In this document: in pieces, positions 30,962 to 43,463 of the stretch
How positions within the stretch are numbered: position 1 is the first letter of the stretch
Layout of the letters: each line of letters opens with the position of its first letter
Source: Phallus indusiatus
Taxonomy: Eukaryota; Basidiomycota; Agaricomycetes; Phallales; Phallaceae
DNA length: 64,000 bases
Reading direction: 5' to 3'
NCBI GenBank assembly: GCA_027605045.1
Contig: JAQFWX010000006.1
Location: 1,178,001 to 1,242,000 of the forward strand
The notes under the pieces: model-generated
Database searches by the model: none
Told to the model about the DNA's origin: nothing
The model's input: only the letters and a program-made list of their open reading frames with translations
Translations under genes and position numbers: made by a program

Positions 30962-33317
30962 TCAATTGATAAGATTCACAGCCAGAGGAAGTGTTGCAGG
31001 CATTCGTTCCCTGCCTTTAACTCTAGGTTTAACGGTCGGCCCGGAGAGATGAAAAACGATCGTTTTCAAATCTGGGCTAGCTGGAGTGGAAAATTCGAAA
31101 TTGAGAACGAGGGTAGAAACAAATATCTAATTGAGTTAATTCAATATCAAAAATTTAGGTGCCAGTAAAGACATATGCACGTACTTTGAATTCAGAGTAA
31201 GCAAAGGCACGTCCTAAACAGAGTTTTGGCCTGATAAGAAGGTATTTATCAGTAACAATATGGCGAGAAAGAATGATCCTGTCTTACCCATCTCCAAAGG
31301 TAAATACATGACCAGGGACTCTGATTTTTTCCACAAGAGGTGGGAGAGTTTCTTCTAGCCAACGTTCCGGAACGAATTTCTTTGCATCGGGACCCCAGAT
31401 ATCCGGATCGGTATTGATACCGTCTCGGACGGGCATGAGAATCGTCTGGCCAGGCTCAACCGGAATCTCAGATGTGACTTTTCCATTTAACGTGATGGGG
31501 AATTCTAAAGGAACTGTCGTGTACGCTCCAGCCTTCACGACGAGATTTGAATCAGTGATAAGATTCAATATCATTAAAATTGCGATTTGTTGGCATACCT
31601 TTCGACTAAGCTGGGGGACACTGGCCAAGCAACGAAGAGCTTCCTTCATTACAGCATCAAGATACGGTAGTGCATTCGGGTTGATTAATTCTTCATGTTC
31701 TATAGGTCCGCCTTTTGTTTCGATGAAGTCTTGCAATTCTTTTCGGAGTTTCTTTTGAACATCAGGATATACGGTCAATTTATGAATAGCTTCCTAAATA
31801 TTAATGAGCGAATGCGTTGATGTGGATTGAATAAATGGGATCAATACCGTAATGATATTGGCGGTTGTTTCGCTCCCGGCAAAGAGAACGCCCATAATTT
31901 GTGAAATAGCGATGTCCCTTTCACCTTGACCTACAGGAAAGATAATAATTCGTAAAGTAGATAAATCTTGAAAAAGATAAGACATACCAATCGCGTCTAA
32001 GAGCTTAGAATGAAATCCTTTGTCAACTACACCTCTTTCCCAGACATCATCCGCAACCTTCCCGAGTTCATATCGGAGTCTTGCCCATTTCTTGGTAACC
32101 GGATTAGGAATGTTAACGAGCCATGGGATTTTGTTCATAATCAATTGAAGAATGACGGTGAACAAACTTTCATCAAGGTTACCAAGCCGTTTGAGGAGTT
32201 CAGGGATGGGACCCGCGGAGTCTTGGATACTGTAAGCGAATGCGGTCCGAGAAATTGCATCCGTGCTGGTGGACCAATTTACGTTAATTGGTTTTTTCGA
32301 TGAACGGGGCAGTCGTTAATGATGATAATACATACGTCAGAACTTGAATTCTTCTCAAAACGTCTATTACGAATTCTTTGTTATCCGCAGAAGTGACGAT
32401 CTCCTCTTTCAAGTTTTCAACCATCTGAACTTGTAATCAATACGTATTTTCAAGGATTGTAAAGGAAGCAACAAACGCCATTGGCCAAGTCAAACAGTGT
32501 CTCTGAGAATTCTTGTACCGAAGGAGGTCTAAAGCAATGACCGCTAATCAGCACGATTAAAGCTCTTCTCCATTGTTTTCACGGACTTACATAAATGCAC
32601 CGCTAACTGGTCTTCTTTGTTTACGATGCTCCTCTCCTGTTACCAATCAATATTCCAACGCAGTCCATAGTCCATATTTAATGATGGCACCTACCCTCTG
32701 ATACGAAAACGCCATTTGGGAACTAGAAAACATATAAATCAATTATTCCAGTATATACATCTGAGATCTGTTCCTTACAGCTGTTTGTAATACCTGGCGT
32801 GTTGCTTCGGAACGTGGGAACAAGTGATCGTTATTCATAACGTGCGAGATTGCCTTGGGATCCGTAGTAATCAAAATGGGTTCCTATAATTTAATTTGGC
32901 GTGATTTGGAGCGGGGTCGGTAATTAGAAATGAGAATTTTTTGCATACGTTCATAGCGCTTCGGATTTTGTACACTCTTCCATACCTTGAAGAACATTAG
33001 TATAAGCAATCATATTTTTCTGCGAACTTCAAGGAAAGCTTCAAAGTGTCTTACGCTTTTTGCCACTTGAACCAAATTGAGTCGCATTCGTCCAGGTGTA
33101 TAGTATCCATATGTCCAAGCAAGAAAGAAGGATTGGGAGGACCGGGAATGTCTTTCAGCATAGCGAACGTCCAATGGTATATGGTCTGCAAGCAGTACAC
33201 CACGAACGAATTTATCAGCCATAGAGCGAGAGTCCATCGCCATCCGACGTCTACAAGAAACCGCACGACGAGGAAAGTGAAGGCTAAACTGGTCAAACCA
33301 GAAGTCCAGTTTATCAT
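30962..33317 (-). CDS. Cytochrome P450 monooxygenase 1
   Basis: A membrane-anchored haem monooxygenase of the ER. The ATG at 33317 gives an N-terminus with two hydrophobic stretches (LAFTFLVVRFLVDVGW) and the proline hinge IPGPPNPSFLLGHM. Many short introns follow. Signature blocks appear in order: YGRVYKIRSA; substrate-oxygen site GVLFAGSETTAN in helix I; MKEALR (ExxR); FVPERW; haem loop FTFGDG joined across an intron to PKLCLGRAFAYSEF, giving F-x-x-G-x-x-x-C-x-G; stop at 30962-30964. All key residues are present. The family number was not assigned and the substrate is unknown. Nearby are the cupin gene (same strand) and, 5 kb away, the sesquiterpene synthase. Confidence 0.9.
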
Positions 33318-35138
33318 TGTGGAGAAATCAAAGGAAAACAGTCCTGAATGTTGTTGATTTTCCGCGACATTTCATTTTTTAAACAGATCATAGGGAGATG
33401 GCCACATCTGTAATACGGAACTTGGCTGAGTGCGAATCACGTCTCGGTAATTTTCGCCAAAACTTTCATATCAAAACATGCGGTGGGTGTTTTGTATTTT
33501 TTTTGTTTCAGTCTACAATATCATTCGCCCAAACAGCGCTGGTAGGAAAAGGAAAGGAACGGCACGTTGGGGCAAGGGGTGCCTGACTCAGCAAGGGTAT
33601 AATAGTTGTTGACGTAAGAACTGTATATTTATGGGCGCCGGCCGCCGATTTGTTCATCTACCCGGGCCGTAACCTAATTAGGTCGGGGCTCTGCATGACC
33701 GAGGATGGTAATAGCATCTAAAACGCCGTAATGAGTCTTCTGGTCGGATTGAAAAGTTCAGGTTTTTGAAGAGTATATATTACTAGTTTTTTATCAGCGC
33801 GTGCCAGGTTGCTAGAGCCCAGTGGCACAGTGCCAACGCCATACCAGTACAATTCAAAAATTCGCTTCGTTACCGACATTCAATTTGTATTACCCCCTGA
33901 ACCATCGCTTTGTTGAACAATAAAGGGACACCAAAACAGCTTTCAAAGAGAATATATTTTAGCTGAACTTGCTACCACAGCAATGCACGAGGCCTGTAGC
34001 ATCGCCGTCGGTTCATAGTACATACACAGAGAGCACGTTTTTCATACGAATGAACTGAGCTTAGTCGAGGTAAATCTGACTCACATTCAAGATAATAGGT
34101 AGTCAGAAAAATAAATATTCGGGTACATCAACCTTTTCTGTCGATCGCCCAGGAGAGCTAGCCTCGGACGCGTAAAAGCAGTTCCATAGGAGTATTCGCA
34201 CTATAATAACTTGTTCATCGGAAAGGTTACTATAGGGAGACGTTGGACTTGGCAGTATATATTGACCAAGTGTCTCGATGAATTAAACTTGGTCAAATAT
34301 ATGCTGGAGAATTCGACGCCGGAAAGCAAACGAGAGTCGCCGCGTTCTCAGAGATATAACCGGAGCCTTTGTCCCACTTGTGGTTTTAGTTCCGGAACGT
34401 TTTCTGACTGAGTAGTATGTGAATGCCGTATTCTGGAGACCCTTGTCACCACTATTATAATTTTGATCAAGTTACAATCTTCCGCGGTGCCGCAGCATTA
34501 TTACACGGAAGTGCTAGGGTCACTGTAGAGTCATTATGATGCAAAACCTTGTTGCTTCTAAACCGTCATTGCGTCGTATCTCCGAAATTGAGTGCCGCTC
34601 TGCTCGGGGTAATGTAATGTAAATTAAGTACATTCCCAATACAAGAAGCCTGCCAACGACAACCAATGGCAATCAAACCACGAAAATAGCTTCAAATATT
34701 TATATAACATCTACCCATCAAACCTTTAATCCACTTCTGCGTTGCGTTACGTAGTGTCTGGTTTCGAAGACTCCAGCTTCCTAACCGGAGCGGTGCGCAC
34801 GTGTGGCGCGGGACGGTGTCGCTTGCAAAAACCATCAGCCTTTCCTATTTTGCCAGCTACTTCGTAATTCAGCTTTCGCACTATATCCTATCTGGTTCGG
34901 ACGTTATCATCCGTACGGTCGTGAGAATGGCATCAGTCAGGTGTCAATCCAAATAGTGAAACGACTCCTGTATCGTTTAACAGTGATTCCGAGGGTTTGC
35001 GTGTAAAAACAACTTGTGATCCAATTAAAATGCTAGTTTTACTGGCAGGTATATACTTTAAAACAAGTGACAGAATTAATTACATATGATATATCATTGT
35101 GTGGCAAAGTGTCAAAGTGTCAGAGATAATTTTAAAAA
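33318..35138. other. Gene-poor stretch, nothing recognised
   Basis: 1.8 kb with no motif-bearing frame; includes the P450 promoter and the 3' flank of the DUF6534 gene. Confidence 0.45.
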
Positions 35139-36621
35139 CTAAACGCTCTCATTACTGGATGGCCTGGCTCTCGTATCTCTCAGTTTTGTGCGTTCCTGAA
35201 AGAAGCAGATGTTAGTGTAAAACGTGCAAGACGAATTAAACATATACGTACGTCTACTACGTCGTTCAATTCGACTGATTCGCTTACTCTGTGGAATGGC
35301 TCGATTTTGAATGAGCTGACATTACTGGGTCGAGGGGGTAAAGGCCTTGAACCAGAATTTCCAGAGCTACCACTATCATTAGATGATGATAGTCTGGTAT
35401 GTTTCCCCATGAGGTAAATCCGGTTGTTAAACGTAACAAGTAATGAATTTGCATAGACCTTTCCGAATAAATATGTCGGAGTAAGAAAGTAACTTGTACC
35501 TGGAGCGGCGAAGTAGAGAATCAACGACAGAATAGCCAATGAGGCTGCGCATAGCGTAAGTCCGTTGGACATGTGAGAGAAGCCATCAAGGAACGCTTAC
35601 CTGATAGGGCGTTGGTCTCCATAGTCAAACGAACCAACCGCTGAAGAACAATGTTTGTGTCTTGGAAGGTACCGCGGGCTTTCAGAAGCAAATAAATTAA
35701 CGTGACAGCGATAAGAGTGTCGACTACGGCACCGCCCACCAGCCAGAGCTATACCAGATTTAGAATGTATATACGGACAAGCAAACTATAGTCAATCGAA
35801 TACTTTACCTCAAGGATGCGGGTGTTGATCTGGGCCTGAGCAGCGGACAGATTTCCCTTTAGATGTCCCTAATGTTGATGATAATAAGCTTAATGAAACA
35901 AAGTTAATGGAATAAACTTTCTTACCCTGATTCCACTAAACCAGGCAGCAGCGAACGACATCAAGCATACCTGTTATGATTGTGAATTTTTTAAGAACAA
36001 GATCGATTCTTTTGCTTACAAGCCATAGGACGATGGGTATTATCTTATTTTTACTCAAGATCCATATACGATAGCAGAAGAAAGATTGCACAATCAATGC
36101 CATGAGACTACCCAGCATCGGTGTGTCAAAAAATGAGATGTAGACATTCGAAAGATGGTTGAGGTTGCCGAAGCCTGAACAAAACCAATAGAAAGCGTCC
36201 GCGCCGGTCATGCAAGTTTGCAACGTATCGAGGAGGAAGATCGTATACACTTTTAGAAGGGTTAGTCGACGATGCCCTTTATGGTATCCGGGAAATAGCT
36301 CAACACACCTAAGATCTGGATGGCTTTACCATCCGAGAAAAACAAATAATAGATATCTGTCGTCGTCAGTCAGGACGGTGAGCGATGAAGGCGATAATGA
36401 CATCGTAAAACACACAAATCTGGACGACCAGCATGCCATAGAAGACCCATGAAATCAGTATACCGAACAGCAGTGGAGCCGCACTAAAGGGCAGATTCGG
36501 ATGAGATGAGACCAAGGGTCGATTCGATCAAAAGAGAGAAGCCAACTCACATCTGAGCGATGTTTGGGGGAATTGGCGGAAGAGTGCCGGGAGGAGGCGT
36601 TATCGTACCATTAGAATTCAT
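35139..36621 (-). CDS. DUF6534-type seven-helix membrane protein
   Basis: The ATG at 36621 gives the Pro-rich leader MNSNGTITPPPGTLPPIPP. Seven predicted hydrophobic segments are spread over about eight exons: LLFGILISWVFYGMLVVQIY; ILVYTIFLLDTLQTC; MLGSLMALIVQSFFCYRIW; IIPIVLWLV; LWLVGGAVVDTLIAVTLIYL; ASLAILSLILYFA; then TPTYLFGKVYANSLLVTFNN. The segment LVRLTMETNALSASLAI and the final KVYSNSLL-type block with NNR are the hallmarks of the fungal DUF6534 family. A cytosolic tail rich in Ser/Gly follows, ending at 35139. Function is unknown for the whole family, although the topology resembles seven-helix receptors. It is divergent from the sesquiterpene synthase. Confidence 0.85.
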
Positions 36622-37887
36622 CACTTGCGCTTGAGCCGTGGCACTAGCTGGCAACGACAACTATGTAGGAAGAGAGGGGAGAGGAATAAAAGGTGGTTAA
36701 GTTACGAAAAAGGTGATAGTAGCTATATGGATATGGGAGCGCCTGATATTACTTCCACATGTTATGTTTTTTTTCATTCAAAAACGTGACAAGGACGGAA
36801 CAGGATCAAATTCAAATTAGTCCGTAGGGGCAGTGCCAATTGTACTCGACGACGAAATCCGACCATCCAACCGTGATTCCGTTTATCAAAACATCTTATA
36901 TAACGCGATTTGATGGAAAATCAATATCAGCGGCTGTAGCAACTACTCGGGCATGAATGGGTAAATAACGCCCATTTGATCTATCACTGTATGATCCATA
37001 ATAAACACGGGTGATACATAAGCACCTGCTGGTCGTCAAAGAGCGTGTTGGACATACTTTTCCCGAAAACAATTCACTTTGTTCTCTCTGACATCAACAT
37101 TGAGAAAAATGATCAAGACTCGGATTCCTGAGTCAGACGGACGACGGAAAGCGCCGCTGAAGGCTAGAAGCCAGAAAATAACGGTGGAACAACGACTCCC
37201 ACAGTCACGTTGTCACGTTTCCTCCGCTAAGCTGCGCATATCACAAAACGCGCCACTAACCGAGCACCCGGCGCTGTCTTCAAAGTTCAAACCGTGTGCA
37301 CCTTTCCGCCGGACGATGAAGGACCTTTCTCGTCCTGTTTCTTCTTGATTGTGGCGGTGCTAGACGCAGTGCACGATACACGTTTACTGATGACGACTAT
37401 TAAATTTAAACTTGCCCTTTCGCACGGCCCCGAATGACACTGGCACCGCGCACGCTGACAAGATGATCTGGCCACAGGCCCTATCTCCCGTTCTACGCCA
37501 AATCCAATCTTGTTTGATATACTAAATTAAATTAGGGTTAGTAGCTGGGAGGAAATTCTGGTTTGCTCAAGATTAATATTGGTCACACAAGCAGCTTTTC
37601 TTTTCAAACTGCAAAAATAATTGAGATGAAAGATGACGGATTTCGGCCGCAGCGACGGCATAACGCCCAATTTGATAGCACATCCCGAAGTCTGTGCTCC
37701 AATTTGCACCAAGTACACGAGTCAGAAAAAGAAGGGGGAAAGATAAAATAAATTTTCAAAAAAAATGAACTACCCGAGTTTGACTCATCTACTCTTTTTG
37801 GGTAAATTGGGCACCTATTATAACATTTGAGAAGGTATAAATAACAGCTCATTTTTCAAACTACTTGAGAACACTCACCGCAAGTAG
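36622..37887. other. Divergent intergenic region between DUF6534 gene and terpene synthase
   Basis: No gene was recognised in 1.27 kb; it must hold both promoters. Confidence 0.45.
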
Positions 37888-39098
37888 ATGGCTAGTTTCC
37901 AGCTCCCTGATCTTCACAAGACATGGCCATTTCCTCGCGAAGTCAATCCTTGTCACACAGAAGTTGCTGCTGAAAGCTTCAACTGGATTGCCTCTTTCAA
38001 CCTTTTCAGTCCTACTCGTCAAATTGCCTTTCGTCGTATTGAAGCTGGGACATTGGGCGCGCTGGCTTATCCCAATCACTCACGCGAACACTTCCGACTT
38101 GCATGCGATCTTATGAATTTACTATTTGCGATGGACGATCTCAGCGATCCTTTGAACCCTCATGAAGCTCGTGAGCTAGCTGATACTGCTCTCGACGGTC
38201 TACTGTGAGTAGTTTCTTACAGAATTTTTATCCACATAAATTACTCATGTCGTTGATAAATAGACATCCGGAGAAATTAAGACCCGAAGGGGAACATCCG
38301 GTCGGGGCTTTGCACAAAAGGTCAGTTGTCCCCTCATTTTTGAATTGCCTCGTGCCAATCTAAAGTGCCTGAATAAAATTGATTTTCATAGTTTTGGAGT
38401 TAATCTTAGGAGAAACGCGAGCCAAACCTGTCTCGACCGATTTGTCAACAGCTACAAAGCCTACATGAATGCCATGGTCCAAGAGGCCGAAGAACGTGAT
38501 ACACTATCCATTCGAACATCATTAGAGGATTATCTCAAACTTCGGAGAAGAACGGGCGCGATCAAGCCCTCTTTTGATCTTATCTTGCTTCCTTTGGAGA
38601 TCCCTCCAATATATCTCGAATCACCATTAGTCAAGCAATTAGAGACCATAGCGATTGATCTTATAGCTGTTGCAAATGTAAGCCGTCAAGAACTCCGGTT
38701 GCGAATATTATATTAATTAACTGATTTTGATTTATTTTCAGGATGTAGTTTCTTTCAATGTTGAACAAGCTCGAGGGGATATACACAACATGGTCATAGT
38801 CCTAATGGCCGAACGAGGATTCTCAGTCCAAGAAGCGATGGACTTTGTTGGAGATTGGTACCGATCCCGCTCACGGCACTTTGTTCTTTTGCTTGACTTC
38901 CTATGGGAAAGTCAATCTGACAAGGACCTTGGTCATGTCGATCTGAGAAACTATCTCTTGGGCCTCGCGACATGGGTGACAGCCAACTACGAATGGAGTT
39001 TCGAAAGTCAACGATTTTTTGGGCCACAGCATAAAGAAATATATGACAAGAAGTGTGTCGATCTTTTACCTAAACGCGTCACCGCTACGGCATCATAA
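37888..39098 (+). CDS. Sesquiterpene synthase (class I terpene cyclase)
   Basis: Four exons (37888-38204, about 38265-38321, 38392-38677, 38742-39098) join in frame to 338 residues, the usual length. The enzyme cyclises farnesyl diphosphate by ionising it with a Mg cluster. The first metal site is DDLSD at residues 83-87 within LMNLLFAMDDLSD. The second (NSE triad) is NDVVSFNVE, with N220, S224 and E228, split by the last intron. The C-terminal pyrophosphate sensor is YEWSFESQRFFG (R311, Phe instead of the common Tyr). The N-terminal WPFPREVNP and FSPTRQIAFRR resemble the basidiomycete clade containing protoilludene-type synthases, but the product cannot be read from sequence. No targeting peptide is seen. 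Confidence 0.92.
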
Positions 39099-42000
39099 TC
39101 TGATAGACCAACAACATACCCTTTCAAATAATGTCTGATGTAATTTGAAATTATTGTAGTATCAAGTTGTAATTCTAATTTATTTTTGATTATGGAATAT
39201 CAAATACATACAGGATGTGACGGGTTCGCTACTCTATATTAATTGAATCCAAGTAGTCTTGGACTAATATGGTTTAGCTGAACCGGTAGGCACTGGCAGT
39301 CGTGTTGAAATATTCGGAGACACCGGCACACCTTCAGAGTGCGTGAACACGTACCGATACTCCACGTCATGCATACATCAGTAATATCGTTAGAATCAGA
39401 TGTTTCAAGGTCTGAATCTGCCTTGGCGAATTGAATCGCCGGGGACATGCATCTGTCCCGGAACGCCCAAGATTTCTACAATCAAATCCGACATCGTACG
39501 TGTTTAACTCAAGCTGATGAATATTTCCGTAATGTGGCACAAAAGTGAGCCAACATTTGAGATTCCCCTCTGCATCCCCGCCCTATACCCCTTGATGACA
39601 ATTCATATTGAGAGAATTCAACTTGTGATCAGGCCGGCTCCTTTCAACATCAAGTTGGTTCCTTAGCCATCGAACTATTCAAGTCGTTCTAAACTTCTTC
39701 ATGATAGAGTGGCCACTAGTGCACATGTTCGCAGCCTCGGCAATTCAGTATTTCCCTTATCCGCATATGCTTTCATGAGAATGTTTGTGCCCAACACTCA
39801 AACTCTCCGATGTGAAGCGTCGGATAGTTTGGAAAATCAGGGTTTCAGATGGTTGCTGTAGACTCTATCTTGAAAAGGAAGTCTTTTTCGCCAGGCACCA
39901 GGCTGGTGATTATGCCTGACATGTCCTTGAGCTCCGACTGGCTTGCCAGGCCACACACTCCGTGTGATTATCTGATCCATTTGTACCGGGTTAATTTGAA
40001 ATTGTTGATTTTCCTTGATTACATAGAGAGCACAAACCAACCTTTGAGCCTCGTTTTTCTCAAGTTTCACTCGGCTCAACCTTCAACCTATCTTGAAGAG
40101 TGCGTTAAGAACTATTGCATCTTATAAGTACGTATACGTACCCCTCACACACGTAAAATATCATCATGATTTACAACCCCATGGTACGACAACAGAGAAG
40201 TTTATATATGTACTTACTTTCGGCTTTACTATTTCATCATTAACATTTCAGCATAAACTCCGGGAGGTTTTAATTTGAATGAGAGCTCACCAATCCATAG
40301 AATGTCAGCCCGTCGTATCTTACTCCATCGAGTCAAATTCATATAAACTGCAGAACCTGGGCTGAAACCGCGCCCAACTAGTCGTCTCAAGCTGCGCTTA
40401 CGGAAGCTCTAGCTTGGTTTAGTTATATAAAATTTAAAGATCTGACACCCAGGCTCCTTGCGACATCAAGGAGTAGATAGAATCTGGGCTGTTCAAATTG
40501 GCTGAGTTACTATATTCGCATGAAAAATCGGCACTTGACCAGCGTTCTCGCAAATCTTCGGGTTTGGTCGTCTATCTCACAAAACATCTGAAACTAGCTG
40601 AAGTATTTACATATATATGCAGATACGATGCAAGTCTCACCGCTCGCGGCTCCAGCAAGTCGTCAAGGAAGCCGTTGCTGGCAAACTTCTCGGTAATTTT
40701 ATCTTCACGTAAATTCGGTTTTCTATAAATAGACTTAAGCGGAACTGGCGGTTTGAAATCCTCCGGTATTTTGACACAGCGGAAACGCTTCAAAGAAAGA
40801 AGATTTAGGCAAGTTTAATTTTTGCTTCGTAATAAACATCACCCGGAATTCCTTATCATCCCTAGCGGTAGGGTTTCTCACGGAACTCGGACTTGAGTCA
40901 ACAGCGCAAATCTTTCCTGATTCGCATATACAGTTTGGTCACTTTTCAACATCGCCGCGTCGGACACATGGACACTGAGATCATCATGACTTTGGGCGAA
41001 TCTTATATCAAAAGATTTCGAACGTTTTATGACAAATAATGGAACAGCTGACCATTAGCTATACATATCTATGGATATAGTCCAAAGGATTTGTCAACGG
41101 TCCCGGTCATCCATTGAGTATGGGAGGATTTCCAACTTCGACCACACGAATTTATGCGCACCAGACACCTTATTTACAAATACCGAATAATTAAACCTTA
41201 ATCCTAACCTTAAATTTTACCCTTAAACCTAGAACAACATACGTACCTTAGCCTAATCATCGATCTGCATGCATGGGTGGCGTACTTTAGTGCTGAACTT
41301 TGAAGCTACATTATTCCAAAACGAGAAAGGGTGATTACGGTTCAAAGCACCACCTTTGGCTAGCCGTCGAAATTTGGATGGCTGCGGTGTTGACAATTGC
41401 CTCATGGTAGAATTGTAGTCGTAAGCCGTTGCAAATTCGGATATTCGTAATGTACATCTCTCGGCAACTTTCTTAATCATTAAATCAGTAAGACATTTCC
41501 ATGAAACATATCGTACCGTATATCGTACGTTGATACAGCTTTATTTGTTTAAAATGTTTACTGCTAACACAACCGTTCGCCAACGCTAAACGTCGTCCAG
41601 GTATGTAACGGCTGATCATGGAGGTCCGATTAGAATGGTGTTCTCTGGTAGTACTGGAGTATCAGAAAGGCAGAAGCGACTAATTCTGCTTGTAATTGGT
41701 ATGTCATTTAAAGATGAGAAACCAAGGGCTGGTGAGTTCCGCCATATGCATCTACCCACAAGTAAGGCTTTACAGTTCAAAACTAAGAAAATAATTAGGA
41801 AAAATGGTCAACTTACTCCGAAAAGCCTGGGAAGGTCGTAAGCATGAGAACGAAGTTCATTTTGATAGGCTGTAGTCAAGACGTATTGGAAACGAATGAA
41901 ATGAAGAATTGTAAAATGCCAGTAATTTGTCTATAGAACCGTCAAAGATTATCTTGTTCTCGTTAGTTAAAGGATGTAACCTTCTCGTGGATGTGAGATT

Positions 42001-43298
42001 TCCAACAGGCAATCCTGATTGCGAGATCCGCACAGGAAGGGGTCTGAATTCTTATAAAAGAAACGAGGTCCCTAAGGAGCGCGAAGCCTACTGTAAGTGT
42101 GGTAGAACCATCATCGGGTAGAACTCTTTCTCTGTGAAGTCCTCCGCATATGGTGCATCTCCGGCGTCCGAAAGCGTGCAAACTGACACGGTCGTATTTA
42201 GTCTGAGATGAAAGTGTTAATCTTCGTAGGGATCGCGAACGTCACTTACGTTGGTAGCCCATTTTTAATAGTGGCATGCGATGCTCCAGGCCTTAAGGTT
42301 TGCAGGAGTAAAATTTAGACAACCATAAATGAGTTGACATGCACGGCATAGCAGGGCATAGTGAATGTCATGATATTTCTGATCTGTAAATTAGATGTCC
42401 ATTGAAAATTCTGGAAGACTTTCATACCGACAGCATTTTCGTTTTTGCCGAAGAGTCCCAAACTGGATGCACAATCCTTTCAAAATCAGCGAAGCTAGGA
42501 TGAAAAAGAGAAAGAGAACTCAATTGGGTCCGCTGCGTGTGTTGAACACATTTTTCGACACTCTGCTTCAACACTCATAGATTATGCTGGCCCGTGAAGA
42601 TATTGAATTCATCCAAACGAGAGCTTCAATTCACAAGTTGTCATGAGAAGGATATGAGACAGTTAGGTTGTAATTGAAAACCGTGAAGTGTCTTTCAGTC
42701 AGGATGCCTAAACCGCGTCTGCGTTGGTCCGCGTCCATTCGAATTCACCTTGCTAACCATCCGTCTCTTTTCCTTTTGACAAGCTTCACAAACATTTCTG
42801 CCTTTGAGATGGATGTAGTTAAAACTCGACAGGGACGAACCGACGCTTGACGTCGGGTAAAATTGGAGACTTCCGTTGGCCCAGGCTGTGAGCTTCGACA
42901 AATCCCTTTGGGTGGGTGAGCGAAACGAATTTGGGTAAATTGAAATGTAACGTTTTCATAATACTTAGACTTAAAGTTTCTTTTCAATCACGAAAGAACG
43001 TTGGAGCGACTAAAACAGAGCATATGAAGTGAAATATTATGATTACTTCCACAACAACCAAGAACAACAGGATCGCGTATATGGCTTCAAATAAGAAATA
43101 AAACGCTCTTTTTCGCAGCCAACACCAACTTCTAAACAGAAATGCGTTATTGACTGGGTCACTACTCGCAGGCAGCCGCTTTTGAACAACACTCACCAGC
43201 CAGCCACGTCCACACGACATCAATTGGCTGTCCTAGCGCGTGACCAATTTTCCCCTCTCAGACCGCACTGGATGTGCTGTCGAACACCTTGAGAAACA
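39099..43298. other. Long gene-poor stretch (4.2 kb)
   Basis: No frame here carries a motif or joins into an exon chain. A degenerate CCTTAA/CCCTAA-like tract lies at about 41190-41235. Some of the DNA may be decayed transposon or gene remnants too old to identify by eye. Confidence 0.45.
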
Positions 43299-43387
43299 TT
43301 CACGAAACATCGCGCATGTTGCGCTGACGTGTAACACACGTGGTAAAGCAGTGTCACACTTGTCACACACTGAACCTAATGACGTGT
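43299..43387 (+). promoter_or_regulatory. Stress-type promoter elements of BiP (two TGACGTGT boxes and a heat-shock half-site pair)
   Basis: TGACGTGT occurs twice, at 43325-43332 and 43380-43387, 139 and 84 bp upstream of the BiP start codon. This is the bZIP core used by unfolded-protein-response factors (XBP1/Hac1 type). A CACGTG lies at 43337-43342 and TTCACGAA, a two-unit heat-shock element, at 43299-43306. This arrangement fits ER-stress control, which is known for BiP genes, but binding is inferred from motif match only. Confidence 0.5.
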
Positions 43388-43463
43388 CAGTGTCTGTTTT
43401 AAAAGGTCAACCAGCCAGCAGAGAACGTCTCAAAAAATCAGGTTCTTCAATATTCCACCCACC

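Noticed and set aside
34211..34411. 66-codon frame upstream of the DUF6534 gene
   Set aside because: Isolated, with no motif and composition like the surrounding intergenic DNA.
41190..41235. CCTTAA/CCCTAA-like tract resembling interstitial telomere repeat
   Set aside because: The units are irregular and few; it is AT-rich sequence with chance similarity.
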